Source of the DNA: Dimorphilus gyrociliatus
Lineage: Eukaryota; Annelida; Polychaeta; Dinophilidae
Assembly: GCA_904063045.1 (NCBI GenBank)
Contig: CAJFCJ010000003.1
Span: 1,302,001 to 1,366,000 of the forward strand
Reading direction: 5' to 3'
DNA: 64,000 nt
This document shows positions 1-14,199 of this stretch, piece after piece. Position 1 is the first letter of the stretch. Every line of letters begins with the position of its first letter. A program made the translations under genes and the position numbers. The notes under the pieces are model-generated. The model was not told the DNA's origin, made no database searches, and saw nothing but the letters and a program-made list of their open reading frames with translations.

Positions 1-399
1 GGTTAATAGGCACAAATTTATGATCTTTTACTCTGTCAGGTATAACAACTTAGTTTTTTTTCTCTCTCTCTTTATTATTTTTGTTTTAGAAAAATCAATA
101 GGCCTAAAGATCCTCTTTTCTTCTTCTGTCTTTTTGTCTCTCATTCTTTCTGTCTTTCTTTCTTTTTTTCTACCCGGGCTAAATGTGATGGATGAAAATA
201 AACACGTTTGACAATACGATATTAGAGGGTAATCTCATAATACAGATAGTGTTATCAATAGCAGAAACGCTCTCTTTTCTTTCTATAGGTCTTTCTTTTT
301 CTGCATCACTTAATCGGATTATTCCTACAGTTTTTCAAATTGTATTTGTAATTTTCTCTATACAGAAAAATAAATTTAGAAAGCCTATTAATCTTTATT

Positions 400-405
400 T
401 AAAAA

Positions 406-436
<31 letters not shown>
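400..436. repeat. poly-A plus (AG)n microsatellite
   Basis: A run of A is followed directly by about eleven AG units. It is simple-sequence DNA and accounts for the Arg-Glu-rich reading frame that crosses it. Confidence 0.9.
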
Positions 437-1481
437 AAAAATAATTAATGACGTAATTTTCAGGGTTGAAATAGGAGTAATTCAAGTCAATAAATAAAAT
501 TTTCTTGTTTTTTATATATTTAAAAGGATTATAAATAGACCCGAACTGATAAGTGCCTAAAAATTTTTTTTTATTGCTAACTAATCTCTTTGACAACTTA
601 TCCCTAAATATAAACGTTCTTTTATACGTTTACATAGTAAATAAGCTCAAAAACATACGTCTATAAATTTCACAAATTTACAAGTTGTTAAGCACTAATC
701 AGATCGAACAAAAGAGACGTTTTTATTAGGTTTTTTATATAATAAAAAAAAAGAGACAGATAAATAGATAGACAGACAGAGAGACAAAATGAGAGAGAAA
801 GAGTGATATGAGATAAATACTTTATAGAAAGGAAAAGATGAACAAATGAATAAAAAGGAGAAGGAAAAAAGAATGGAAAGAATAAACGACTGAATGAATA
901 GATACAGTAAATATAAAAAAATTCAATATTTTACTAGTTAAATTGAATGATCACTTCCCGTTCAAACTTCAATATTGTTATCTTGAAACTATAAAATTAT
1001 ACGTAATGTACCTTTCTATATTAATCCTACAACTTAATATAATAAGTGTAAATAAATGTTGTACTTACTATTTTAATCCCTTTCTAAATAAAGAAATAGT
1101 TTTAATCCTCGTTTCTTTTACAGATGCTTCTTCAAAATTTATATAAAAACAAAACTTTTGAAAAAAATGTAAATCAAAAATCCTCAAAAGTTATCAGTAT
1201 TATTAGTATTTTCTTGTAATTTTTTAATTTCCTTTTCCTTCTATCTTTCTCTGTTTTTATTTATCTTAATAAAAACAATTTTTCAACTTTTTTTTCTTTT
1301 TAAAAAAAAAAAGCACAAAAAATATTTTTTATTGATAATTAATGGAGATGACGTCTTCTTCTTTTCTCCCAATTGATTACTAAAGAGGCTATCTTTCTTT
1401 CTTTTTTTGTTATTCCTCTTAAACTTTTCTCGTTTCTTCCTCGTTTACCAAATAAGGAAGAGCTTTATTTGAGATGATAAC

Positions 1482-1530
1482 AAGTATATATATATATATA
1501 TATATGTATACATATACACATATACATTTA
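1482..1530. repeat. (TA)n microsatellite, imperfect
   Basis: Alternating TA units are interrupted by TGTATACATATACA-type steps. This is one of the many AT dinucleotide repeats in the window. Confidence 0.85.
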
Positions 1531-3711
1531 AATGTATATATACATAAGAATTTAATTTATTTAGTTAGTTTGGTTAGTTTCTCTTCCTGTTAAATTGATG
1601 CAAAACGCTTTTGCTGACTTATTATTCTTTTAATGCCAAAATACTTAGTAGGTAGAGTTTTTTTTTAGAGAAAAATTGAGAAAATTCTGTCCATTTAACT
1701 TTCTATAATGAAAAGAAAAAAAGTTGTTTACTTCTTCAGGAGTTTATCTTCAGGCTAGTTTCCATTTCCAATTAAAGAGATAAAAGAATTATTCAAATAG
1801 TTTGACAATTAGAGAGAGCTGGAATCAACAGTCTCGTCGCCGAGAGTATAATATTAACGATTCAAAGCATTTTATCACTAACGCCCTCGCACAGGTATGA
1901 TGACTATTATCTTTGAAACTATTATACCGCCACCTATTTTATAAAATCATCTTCTACCGCTTCTACTACGTCGCCATCTAGCGCATAAAGAGATAAAATT
2001 GCTTTCCACTTCCGAATGCTCCGGCCCTATGACATGTTTGTCATTACTATTTCGCTTGTATAAGCAGTAAAGTTATAGCATAGGCTGTGTTTTTAATATA
2101 TCGCAAAAGAAACTGATACACTTAATATAAATATATTAAAATCATAGCAGAAGTAAAGTGAATAAAACAAATGAAGAAAAATAGCAAAATGCAGTCAATA
2201 AATTAAAATGAAAAAATCAATCTCCCATGCATTTCTAGTTGTCCGTCCGATATCAGAATTTTCTTCTTTTTCCAAATTTATCCTCTCTTTTTTTTATCCT
2301 CCCTACCCTTATCCTACTCCTCCATTTTTACTTCTTAAGCAAAAATTTTTACAACCGGAAAGCATTGCTTTGCCATGCGAAACGTTTGTCAGTTTTTATC
2401 TTTATAGCAGGGTAAAAGTTACGGATGAGAGAATAATTATTGCTCAATTATCGGTTTTGAGCCTAAGTATTTCTTTTTTATTCATTGGAATTTTTGCAAC
2501 AAACAGAATTTAATAATAATAATAGTTACATCATTCCATCTTTGTTTGTCACCAAAAGAAAAAGACAAACATATACAAAAATTATGCATTATCTTTTTAA
2601 AGAGTGTATTTTAAAAAACAAATGATTTTTACACTTTTTTATTATGAAATAAAGATATGGTTTCTACTGGGATGGAAAAAGAAATTAATCAAAAAATAGA
2701 GGTTAAAAGGAAGAGGAAATCGAATTCATCTTCTATAGTAAATATTTTAAAAAGTTTTTACTTATGCGGAATATATCTATATACAATATATATATATATA
2801 AAAACTTTCAATAAGAAGATTAGGAAGAAGAGCGGGGCGGAGGAGGTGGAGAAGGTATAATTGAATATAAAAACAAAAGAGGAAAAAGACCGGTAAAGCG
2901 TTCAAAAAAAAAAACTTCAATTGTTGTTAATCATTCATTTTCTTCTTCCGCTTGTTCATTCTTTTCTTGCTGTTGTGTTTTTAAAAGCTAAATTCTGTAG
3001 TCTTATTTTTTTTTCAATAAATATTTTATAACACGACTGCAATTATTTTTAAAAAAAAAAATATGTATATAAACAGTATATAGACTTAGTCTATTAATAA
3101 GTTCTTTCCTTTTTATAATATTATAGTATAGCGCATCTTATTAGACGAACAAAGAAAATTCAATTAATCGTTCGTGTTCATATTAAATTTTCTTTCTTTG
3201 CTTTGTATAATAATTTCAAATGATAGAAACAACAATGATAGGGAAAAAAGCAGATAGATAGATAAATAAATAGACGGATTGTCGGATGGAATAGAGAGAA
3301 AACAATGAGAAATGGAGTTAGAATACAGGCATATATATAGTATATACTGAAGATCCTGTTTTTATATTTTGCTTAAGCAGAGTTTAATAATGTTAAATTA
3401 TTATTATAAACAGTTTTTATCTCATACCGGCCTGGTCACCTAAATATAAAATAGCTACAGATTTCTATATATAAATATTGGACCATTTAATGGACAAGCT
3501 AAAGAAAAAAGGGCAATTAATGCAAAAATTTTATAGTTATTGAAGGCTTTAATCTAGTCTACCATTTGAAGAGGTCTTAAACCAATTAATAGAAGGTTCA
3601 ATACCTAAGAGACAAAGAGTGCGCTTTTAGCTTCTTTAAAGAATTTATATATTTATGTGTATACAAGCGAGAGGGAACAGAGCTATTATATACAGCATAT
3701 AAATTTATATA

Positions 3712-3715
3712 CTGA

Positions 3716-3751
<36 letters not shown>

Positions 3752-3752
3752 A
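3712..3752. repeat. (TA)n-(TG)n compound microsatellite
   Basis: A TA dinucleotide run passes directly into a TG run. It is a typical compound microsatellite of animal intergenic DNA. Confidence 0.9.
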
Positions 3753-6011
3753 AATTAATCCATAAGTTGCTGTGTATGTGAGTAGGAAGGAGAGCTTAAT
3801 GAATTAGCTTTATAAGTAATAGTTGTATTGAAACTATAGTAAAGTGAAATTTAATTAATCTAATCCTTCTTCTATCTGAACTATAATATATTATATTGAT
3901 AATAATCTAATAAAGTTTATTCTCGGCTAAGGATTCATTAGAAACCAGGATTTATATTTGAAAGGACTATTCTGCCACCAACATCATGCTTATACTTATT
4001 GATTATCTTCTTCGCGATAATCTATATAATTCTTCATAATAATAATCTTTCGTATTTTATGAACTTTAATACATCCCCTTTATTCTTTCTCTTCTTCTTC
4101 TTCTTACTCTCTCTTTCTTTCTTCTTCCTTTCTTTCTACCCTTCTGCACCAGTATTATCTACCTTTAAACAGCATAAATCGTATAAGAGAAGCCTTTGAA
4201 AGTCCTACTGATTTAACGTTATTAACAGATATATACAGATTGGAGTTAAAAAGAGAAGATTATTTCAAAACCAATTCAAGGCTTTGTTTATGTTCTATTT
4301 TGAAAAGTAGCAAACGTAAAAAGTATCATATAGTTTGTAGTGAGGGAAATCAATTAGCTAGAAAGGATTAATTCCTTGTTTTCAATTCTGGTAGAACGAT
4401 TAACGATTTACCGTTCGTGGTATAATAAATTTTAATAGAAAAAATTCATTCAGCCTTAACGGCTTAGATTTTTACAAGAGATGAAAATCTATTCGCAAAT
4501 AAGAATCACGAAGTAAAAAAAAAAAGGGTGGGAAGAAAGGTCGAATAAAAGTATGGGGTTATAAACTATAGGGCTATAAACTATGAGGATAAAGGAACAG
4601 GATGGAGAGAAAGCCGACGGTATTGTACTACTAAAGAGTTTAAATGACTCTCGTGACGGTCATTTCATTCTTCTGGCGTCGAATTTTAGAGAAATTGATA
4701 TACTATGGTTAAATAGTATCTGTGGAACGGTTATCTCTTGTCTCATTCCTCTTTATTTTTCTTTGCACCATTCTAAATCTTCTTTTATGCCTTGGTGAAA
4801 AGACTTAAATGATTATTTATCAAACTTATTTATTTATACAATAACCCTTTTTCGCACCAATTCACATTTCTTGTAGTCTTAATGAGGAGACACTTTAGAT
4901 AGACGTATTAATATTAAAAAAGAACAGTCTCTTTAATTAAATTCCATATGATTAGCCATTAGTGAATACTTAATAAATTTTCTCTGATTAGCTGTGACTT
5001 TGCCTTGTTTTTTTGATTGTTTTTTAGTGAATTCTTAAAAGAAAAAACACCCCTTTTCTCCTTAACTCGTTTCATTGTGTAAATGATCATAGAAGGAGAA
5101 TGAAATTTGACAATTCATTACCTCTAATAAGCTATTCGATAATTAGGATACAATCTCCTTTTCTTTTTATCTGTTTTAGAAATTTTTCCCAGAAACAAAT
5201 AATCGACGTTGTAAAGCCTCAAGCGTTAGAAAGAAAAAAAAATGGAGGAACAACGCAAGTAGACCCTCGACGACCTTGAATTACGTTTTATTGCGGTTAG
5301 CTCAGCTATCTCGTGCGGTACTTCTTTAAAAAAAAATTACAGGCGTCTAGTAAAAGCGATTAGTTTTTTTTTTTAAATCTTTCCGTTAAATAACACTTCA
5401 GACGTGATGTCTGGAATAGAGGCGTCGCATCCTCATTAACAAGTTTAAAGCTTTTATTACATAGAGTTTATTCGACAAGTGAAAAATATTTTCAATTTTC
5501 ATTCTCCTCATTCTTTTTTTAATTAATAAAAAATCATATTCCTTTTAAATAAACAGAGAATTAAGCGACAAAATAACACGAATGGACTATAATAAGATTA
5601 AAATTGAATTTTGACAATTTAACAAGTTTTTAAAGAATTAATAAGAATATAGTTTATTATTAAATATTAAATATGAATCATTTATCTATCCTTTTAAGTA
5701 TTTATTATGTTTGTAGTTTGAAAAAATTAATGATCTCGGAGATTTATTTACTTTTTCAAGTACTCAAGCAGACTTAACAAACTTAAGATAGAAGAGTAAT
5801 GAATAGGAAAAATGACTCTTTTTTTCTGCTTGATTACTTTTTCAATATTCTTTACAAGAAACTATCTTCTATGACTTCATCTTTATCCTCCTATTCTCCT
5901 CTCCATTATATAATATTATTATATCGATACAGAGACAGTAGATAAGAGAAAAACATGCATATGAGAGAGATAAAAGTGAGAATATCTATTTATTAATAAA
6001 ATATGCCAAAG

Positions 6012-6317
6012 TTAAAGTTTGAAAGAGTTCCATCTTGAATTAAAAGCGCTTGAACATTGGAAAATCAGAATCCATCGCATCAGTAAAAAGGTAAACCAAA
6101 GATATGAAGATATTATCGGACATTTAAGCCATTTGGGACATCTTATTCGAAGAGTGTTTTTTCTGGAAAGTTTGCGGATCAATAGAATGTTCCATTTAGC
6201 CTTCAACATGTTAATCCCCACAAGAAACGCCGGTAAGATATTTTTAGGATCAAGAGCTCCTCTATCAACCTCTGAAATGTGAATATTTGCGTTATCTCCA
6301 ATGCTAACCTCTTGCAA
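6012..6317 (-). pseudogene. Leucine-rich-repeat-like relic, uncertain
   Basis: The minus-strand frame is open for about 100 codons and has a leucine-rich-repeat cadence. LQEVSIGDN fits the LxxLxIxxN core, and 26 residues later ILPAFLVGINML looks like the start of a second repeat. After that the frame loses the pattern and no convincing splice donor follows. A TTTCAG acceptor-like site lies inside it, before EVDRGAL. The plus strand is also open over much of this stretch, so chance is possible. It may be a decayed exon of an LRR protein or an isolated exon of a gene not otherwise seen here. Confidence 0.22.
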
Positions 6318-7692
6318 TGTTCTACATTTTTTTAATTATTGTCACGGCTTGTAGATTTGATATTAAATCTAAGTTTATTGTCTGTTTCTCTTAAAAGTAT
6401 AATGTGACAAAGTTTCTATTAAGGTTTGGTGGTCATTCAGGTTTATCATCATTATATGCTACACTTTCCAATTATCAAAGATCAAAGACGAATTTCCCAA
6501 TTGTATACCTTTAAAACTTTCGGATGAAGTACTTTCCACGTCAAAATTTATAACATTGACGTAATATATAAATATAGATACTAATATATACTTATATGTA
6601 TATATATATATCGTCTTATAGAATCCATTGACGTTTAATAGTCTATATTATTAAATTTAGCTTGATCTAGGCATGTAGTTTGGCACTTGTAGCAGCTTTA
6701 TACTAATAAAATTTTTTCTGTCCCAGTTTTCTCCTTTTCCATCTGTAAAAAAGAACGTAAAAGAAACAAAATTCAACTGAAGAGAAAAGAAAAGCTTGTT
6801 CTTGTCTGAGACTCGAAATATTTCAAGACGCAAACTTTGATCTTTCGACATTTAGAAAAAATTACCTTAATTAAAAAACAATTAATTCTAAATTTGTTAT
6901 ACACACATTCTATGTAAACAATAGACAATTTGCGTATTAGTGTTCTCTGTATTCTATAATCCTTTAGGTATGAAGTAGCACAGTTATATTCTATTTTTAA
7001 CACAATTACATATCATGTAGACATATATAATGTATATATATATATACTGTCTATATACTATATATATATTATATATAGTCTATACACTTTTCTAATACAT
7101 CAATAAAGTCTATTCTTAAAAACCATAGTTTTTCTTAAAATCTAATTCGTCGTATTAAATATTTATTTATTTTAGAAACCAGTCTAATTTCTTCGTAAAT
7201 TTATTTTGAATTATTAAAAATCATGTTACAAACTTTGATACGAAAAGGTAAGCATTAAAGTCATATATATATATATATATGTTCTTGCGTGTCAATATCA
7301 GTCATGCCTTGATTTTACAGACAGATTTAGTAAAAATCAGCAGAAAAAAAAGAAAAAAAAACGGAAAGATACTACGGAAGCTTATTGTTTAACATTTTCC
7401 TTAGTGAGGCTACACCCTGGAACTTTTTATACTCTCTCTCTCTCTCTCTCTCTCTGTCTCTTTAATATTTAAGAACAAATGTTTGTTTTTAATTAAAACA
7501 TTTGAGGATGAACGATAAGGAGAGAGAGAAAGTGAGAGAGAATGATGAGGGAGGAAAGAGTGAGAGAAATGATGTAGAGATAAAAACGTTTTTTTTTCTT
7601 TTTTATTAAAAATTACCAAGTTTCATGTTATTGAAACACATTCAATACGTCTAAAAGCCTTAAACACCGGGAAAATTTAACGCATTTTTCTT
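6318..7692. other. Spacer downstream of GPCR gene 1
   Basis: This holds the 3' flank of the GPCR gene that ends at 7693, plus (TA)n tracts near 6598-6612, 7020-7080 and 7262-7280 and a (TC)n tract at 7431-7460. No further gene is visible. Confidence 0.6.
7431..7460. repeat. (TC)n microsatellite
   Basis: About a dozen TC units lie just downstream of the stop codon of the first GPCR gene. The tract may fall in its 3' UTR. Confidence 0.9.
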
Positions 7693-10462
7693 CTATAGAT
7701 TACTAGTCATTACCTTTCGAAAATTTCTTCTCTTTGGAGTGGAACTACACACCGTTGTTGTCTCTGAAGCCTTAACGCTAGAATAAAGTGTTCTGTTAAT
7801 AGTATGTTCCTCCAGTCCTTGCTTCCTGAAGATTTTCCTCAACTCTCTCCGAAATTGACGCCTGAAGGCGCAATAGATGATAAAATTTACAGATGAGTTT
7901 ATTGTTACTAGGATATTAGCCAGATGTGAAAAAATGTGATAAGACGAACAATCTGTAAGTGAAGTTTCTCCTTGAAGGACGTAAAGAATCTGATTGATTG
8001 CTGCAGGTGTTTGGCAGAGTAAAAATACGGCAATAATAATGATCATAACCAATGTAATATTATTCTCCTCTTGGCTGGATTTAGATGTTGAGAGTGTGGC
8101 TCTGGATCGAATTGCTGTCTTAAGCTGCCGAACGAGCATAGCATTGAAGAAGAGGAGAATAAAAAATGGCAGAAAGAAGAGAACTATAATATAAGCAACA
8201 ACCTGAAAAGTGAACATAAAATAGAAGGAATAACAATAAATTTGAGCATTTCCCTTTAATTGTTAAATTTTCACTCCTAACAGAGAAAACTCAATATCTC
8301 ATTCAAGACAATGAGAGATATAGAGCATATTTTCCTCTTACTTTTCCCCTTCAGTTCGATAGTATTGAATGAAATGATCAATAGGTAATGTCGAAAGGCG
8401 ATGTTGAAGTGAAACATATATACCATATACTGTATGTTATATATAGTATAAAAAAAAGGGAAAAAAGAGGAAAGACTCTTGTGTCAATGTCCATCATAGA
8501 GGTTTTATAAGGGAAAGTTAAGTATATACTGTTTATTTAATTTATGCATAAATTTTTTTCACATATGATGAATGGAATATATGTTTATATTCATAAGTAA
8601 ACCCGTAGTAGTTGAATAGTAGATATTCTATATGAATGGAATTTTCTTTTGCTCTCGAACCGATTCTATTTTCGAATAGATTAGATGAGTACGTTTTTTT
8701 TTAGACATTGAAAATACTTAAATATGTTCTTAACATTGAGAGTTTTTATCTGCTAAGGAATTAATTCAAAGCATGTAGAAATAAAGGAAATAGTGGAATT
8801 ATATACAGGAAAAGATTAAACTTTTCTAATGCAAGAAATGGAGCAGATTATGAAATATAGGCCTAATGCGACATATTTTAGATTTTACATAAAGAAATAA
8901 GATTTAAAAATGAATGTTAAACTCTCTTACCTTATAGGCTAATCTATATCCAGTATAGGAATCCCAGCCAACGTTATCTTCTATTTCTCTAGTACAATTC
9001 GTGGTTATGTCTGTTGAATTCTTTAACAGATACTTATTCTCAAAAAATCTTGGTATATTATAAATGGAAACTGCTGCTAAAAGGAGGAAAAGCTGAAGTT
9101 GAACCCTTTTCTTGCTGCATAGCGAATGAGCATGTAAAGGATGGCAAACCGCTATATATCGGTTTGCGGCTACAATAACTGTCATCCAATTTGTAGCAGT
9201 TTGAACGCAATGGCTAATCGGGAAGAAGAATCTGCCATGATGGGGAAAAGAACAAATATTATATAGGGTTAGCAAAAAGCAGTAAATTAGGCCTAAATAA
9301 ATTGAATTCTTTGTTAAAATGTCAGCTAAAGTCGTAAAAATGCTTTCTTTATTTAATAATCCAGAGGAAAAAACTCCACAACAGAATAATGGGAAAGGAG
9401 AGGAAAAAACAACATTTAAGTACAGAAAATTGAAAGTCAAGTCCGGTTTTTAATCTAATAACGGAATATGCTAGTCGGCTGCATTAAACGGCACGAAAAG
9501 CCGTGATTCTTCATAATCCAAGGACATTTATGAATATTCAATAAGTTTTCTTTCTTTATTCGTTTCGAAAGAGAAATTATTCAAGAAAAAGAAAAAAACA
9601 CATATGGACTTTTCATAACTTTTTCTTTTAATTCAATTTATTTTTGGAAAAGGAAAATTAATAAGAAAATAATAAAAATCGTCTTTATATAGAAATAAGA
9701 TGGTTGAGAGTCTTGATTCAAAGTATATCTATTTATATATACTGTATATATTAGTATGTAGGCTTATATATATTTCGTGTATATATTTATATATCAACCG
9801 TCTTTTTACGCTACGTTTATTGCTAAAGTTGTTGAGTATTTGGGAAATTGAAAATTTTAGCAACTTCTGCAAATCGAAAACATTTTACCCTTCAAAGCTC
9901 GCGTCACATTGAAGGCGTATGCTACTTTATATATAGATTGTATATATGATTAGTTGTTTCTGCTTAATTTTCGTTTGATGTCTATAGTAGTAACACATTT
10001 ATATACATAGTGGATTTTTGATGGATCATTTAAAAAAAGTACCAGCTAAAGAAGCTTTATTCTAGGCCCGTTGCTAATCTCTCTCTATTCAGCGTTTATA
10101 AAAGTGGTATCGGGTTAAAAAAGGAACAAACAAACTCGACGAAATGTAAAAATAACGTAATTTTACCTTGATAAAAAGGAGAAAAGATTTCCAGCATTCT
10201 CGTCCATCCAATAAAAAGACATACCCATTGCTATATGGTTGATGATGACAGTTATAAGGAAGAGATTATCAACAACAGCTAAAGCCTTAAGCAAATAATT
10301 AGCTACTCCTCTCCTTTTATGAGTATTAAGCACAACCCACGAAAGACAGTTGCCAATTAGACCAAACAAACAAATAAGACTATACGCTGGTCCATAAACG
10401 ATAAAGAAGAAGAGTCCACAACCAACCGCCTCCGTACTATTACCCGTATCGTTGCAGTTCAT
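7693..10462 (-). CDS. FMRFamide-receptor-like GPCR (paralog 1)
   Basis: A class A, seven-transmembrane neuropeptide receptor of the plasma membrane, 368 aa. Its coding exons are 10462-10167, 9231-8931 and 8202-7693. The splice phases (2, then 0) join in frame: FLS-R-FFFPISHC across intron 1 and LAYK-VVAYII across intron 2. The ATG at 10462 follows CTTACAG directly, which implies an intron in the 5' UTR. The N-terminus has N-glycosylation sites (NDT, NST). TM1-TM2 lie in exon 1, TM3-TM4 in exon 2 and TM5-TM7 in exon 3. Seen motifs are NRY at 122-124 in place of D/ERY, AVCHPL after it, ENNITLVMIIII at TM6 and NSSVNFIIY in place of NPxxY. The last of these is usual for FMRFamide/myosuppressin-type receptors. 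The C-tail is rich in Ser, Thr and Lys. The family assignment is by motif; the ligand is unknown. Confidence 0.9.
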
Positions 10463-10624
10463 CTGTAAGGATTTTTCTCCTCAGTTTTCCTATGAATTTT
10501 GCTGGCGATGTCACGTGTGTTGACGCTTTTCTAAGGCTTGGCAATCCGTCAACGTCGTTCGGCCAGCGCCGGCGTCTAAAGTTAAGCGCCTGTGTATGTT
10601 TTACGTAAATAAATAAATATATTA

Positions 10625-10658
<34 letters not shown>

Positions 10659-13600
10659 GGTATATACAAACATTTGAATAGTATATACAGTGTATTGCAC
10701 CTATGAAGAATAGATATGGATAACTTATATACTGTATATATTATACAGTACACGAATAAAATGCCCACTATGTGTACATATATTTACTTATCAGGGGCGT
10801 CCCGTTCAGAGTGATGACCTACTCATGTTTAAAATGTTAAAAGCGTTTGTATTCCGTTTGCTTGGTTGTAGGCCTTCTAAATGACAGTATAGATAAATTA
10901 GTGTAAATAGTCAACTTCCTAGGCGTTTTTTATCGTTAACGGCGTCACTTTTGCAAAGTTGTTACTCTATTTAGTAGTATTTATGCAAATGTTTTGCATT
11001 GTATGATAATTTAATAATGTTTTTATACATGTGTAACGCATACCATATGCATATAAATATGAATTTTAAGCCAACTCAGCAGATTTGTATAAATATATAT
11101 ATACCTATACTGTATATAAACTTTTAAAATCATTTTATGTTGGCTTCTTTGAAAGAGAATACGTTTCTTCGTGGTTTTTAAATCTAGTTTGCACCAGAGG
11201 GCGGTCTTTAAGGAGAAAAAACCTCAACCCTTCCACCTTTGCCCACAGAAATCTACTGCAAAAAATTTCTTTTTAGCCTGAATGTTTATCTAGATTTTTT
11301 CCTTTTATTTCTCGTTTCAATTCATTTCCTGTTTTTATTAAATAAAAAAAAAAAGTAAGATTTTCATTTTTTTCTAAACAGCTCAAGATTAGTCGAGGAC
11401 AAGCTATATAAGTTCTTTTACAGGCCTAGTTAACCTCATCGAATCACCTTTTATTACTAATTAAACGATCAAAGGGTGGGAAATTTTATAGTATCGAATT
11501 CGTCACCCTTTACTCCCTTCATTTGTACATTTATCCCTTATTCCATTGTGAAGAATAGCCTTATGGTCACTACAAAGTAGTCTCTCTCCTATTCTCTTTT
11601 TTTTTTACTTTTCCCCTTATCAAAAGAAGAAACAATTGACAAAAAGTTATTGATGTTTCTTTTTTAATAGACGTTTATTACAGAATAAGATTAGAAAATG
11701 GCCGACGATATTTCTATTTTGAATGCTTTTATAGCAACAAAAAAGATGAACTAGTTCCTTATATGTTTTATTATAAACTATATATAAAATTTTTACAAGA
11801 TATGTCTTTTCGTAAGATGATAAATTAAATAAACATCGTTTGAAGTTGATGACTAGACCCTGGACTAAAATATTTTATCAGTTTTCATAGCGATTTAAGT
11901 ATATATTATAATGAACAGTGACATATTTTAAGTAGTAAATTAATTAAATCTAACATAATAGATGGAGATTGCAAACAATACCCTATACCTTTATGCTTTA
12001 GATTAGTAATATTATACGATTTAGGTATATTTTACAATCATTTCGTCATAATTAATAAGAAAAACATTTCTTTTATAACGAATCTACTTGAATTATGTTT
12101 TCTAATTCTCAAGTTTTTTTTCGTCTGTATACATAGAAAATTCGAATAACAAGATTGAAGCTTGAATGGCGTTAATGTACAATTTATCAATAAAACTGAC
12201 ATTGCTGATGGAAGGATCAATGAAAGAGTCGGTCGAGCATGTAGTTTGCCTGTTCCACCAACGTAGTATTTTCTAGCCCCAAGGAATGATCGTTTCCCTA
12301 TGTTAAGTTGATGTAAAGTTGTCAAAGTAATGGAAAAGTATAAAGCAGACTCGTTTTAAAGAATTGCCCGATTATTTAAGATTCCTATCAAATAATTAAA
12401 AGTTAATTGGAAGTTAGAGTAATTAAGTTTTATCAAATTATCAATAGTTTGTAGAACATTGATACACAATTTTTCCCCTTATCTGAACCAAACAGGATTC
12501 TTCCAGCTGAGATAGCGTTTTTTTTTCCTTTCTTTTTACCGAGCTCAAGTATTTTTATAACCAAACTAAATACAGCCGTCTAATTTACATCTAATGGTGT
12601 CGATCATATTATTAATAGTATTTGAAATATAATAAGGACATATAGAATTATGTATTTTTTACAATAGATAAAAATTCTCTTCTACAAACAAACTAAACAA
12701 ATAAGGGAATGAAATATTTTACAAACTAGGTTAGGTTTGTAATATTTTGTATGAACATGTTGAAATATCTATATCTATAAGGGAATTTAATATAATTATA
12801 TTATTATGTTCTAATAGCCAATCAAGATTGGTAAGAGGTAACACTTATTACATTAAATTTTACATGAATTAATGAGTGCTATTAGAGTGGGAAAATATCT
12901 TCTTTTTTGGAGATAAATAGCTGTCTGCTAGACTTTTAATGCTTGTACATCATGCGAAGAAAAAATTGTTAATATATCTTATAATTTATCAATAAGTAAG
13001 AAATCAAGATTTCTTATTAGTACATTTGTTATACTTTTCTTGTTTTTCCTTTCTCATTCTCTTCCTTTTGTATAGATTCACACATCTATATCGCATCTAT
13101 ATATATATATATGACTGTCAGTATCCGTTCCTGTCTGTTCTCCTATCAGTCACCTTTCTCTCCTCCTATTATTTCCCTCTGAATGCTATCCCTCAATCAA
13201 TTTATTTACATTTCAATATATTTTTTTATTTATCAGTCTCTTTTAATTTTTGTTTCACATTCTTTGAAACTCAAGGAAAAGGAAGAAGAGATAACTCAAT
13301 TAATTAACAATTAAGAGAGGGAAAATAAGATTTGTTCTTTTAAATCATTTCCACGAATAATTCCGTTAAAACTTCACTCCTAGTTTGTATTTCATTATAA
13401 ATTCATTATTATTTCAGTTAGACATGCTAAAATTTAATGACTAATTAATATTAATTTCATATCTCTTTCTCAAGATTGAAAAGTTTGACAAAGTTTTTTG
13501 AATAGAATGATTCGCTTACAATGGGAAGAATGAAAGAAATATCATGAACAGATGTTCCAATATAACCAAATTCTAATAATGCACGAGTCAGACCCCTTCC

Positions 13601-14199
13601 CATTATAGATAATTAAGCTAATAGAAGATTCTGCGGATGTGATGCCTTCAACAAGAAGATATAATCCCATTCCTCACGTGATTTCCAACCATATACATAT
13701 ATATATATCCAATTATAATATCTGCAGTAATTGATACTAAACGTCCCTATAAGGAGATATATCTCTAACCCAAGATATTACAATTCCTATTCCAATTTCT
13801 TTAGGCATTTTGTCCCTTGTATCTTTTTTGTTTCTACTAGTGTTTTTATTCAAGGTCCGAAGTATTTAACTTCCTTCATTTTAAGGACAATAGAAAAGCT
13901 TTTAGACTTGGTCGATAAAATTACTATACTGTTGTAAAAAAACTAAAAAAGAAAACTTTGATTCTTTCTTCCCTTTTGCTCAAGCAATGTAAAAAAATAA
14001 ATGATTTGCAGTATATACTGCATCTATAGAAGATATAAGTACTTTTATATTTCATATAGCTAAATCATTAAAGATTTGACAAAAAAAAAAGAGAAAACGT
14101 AATAGCATAAATGACCCTTCACACAATTTCTCTTTTTCTCTTTAAGGATCTATTAATAAAGCGGAAACAAGAATTTTAAAAAAGAATATTATCACTCAC
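10463..14199. other. Upstream region / probable 5' UTR intron of GPCR 1
   Basis: If the non-coding exon proposed at 14200 is right, this is the first intron of the GPCR 1 transcript. Bases 10500-10600 are GC-richer and contain CACGTG, next to a (TA)n tract. A strong CTCF-like core (CACCAGAGGGCGG) lies at 11192-11204. The rest is AT-rich and holds no supported coding sequence. A 95-codon minus frame at 12038-12325 has no recognisable feature. Confidence 0.5.
10625..10658. repeat. (TA)n microsatellite
   Basis: About sixteen uninterrupted TA units lie roughly 160 bp upstream of the GPCR 1 start codon. Confidence 0.95.

Larger units (their letters stand above)
1..6011. other. Gene-poor AT-rich spacer
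   Basis: No gene can be supported here. The open stretches are mostly products of poly-T/poly-A and CT- or GA-rich low-complexity DNA. The most gene-like is a 71-codon ATG frame at 4583-4798 (+) in locally less AT-rich DNA. It has no recognisable domain and no splice context, so it is not called. A GC-richer island at about 1800-2060 carries two GCCATCT/GCCACCT elements (1926-1937 and 1971-1984) that resemble CTCF cores. Confidence 0.6.

Noticed and set aside
7410-7619. Minus-strand frame rich in Ser, Leu and Arg-Glu over the (TC)n tract
   Set aside because: It is produced by the (TC)n/(GAGA)n microsatellite and has no other coding signal.
9232-9440. Open frame upstream of GPCR 1 exon 2 (hydrophobic, about 70 codons)
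   Set aside because: TM1 and TM2 are already provided by exon 1, and the phase-2 acceptor at 9233-9232 joins it perfectly. The extension is read-through into the intron.
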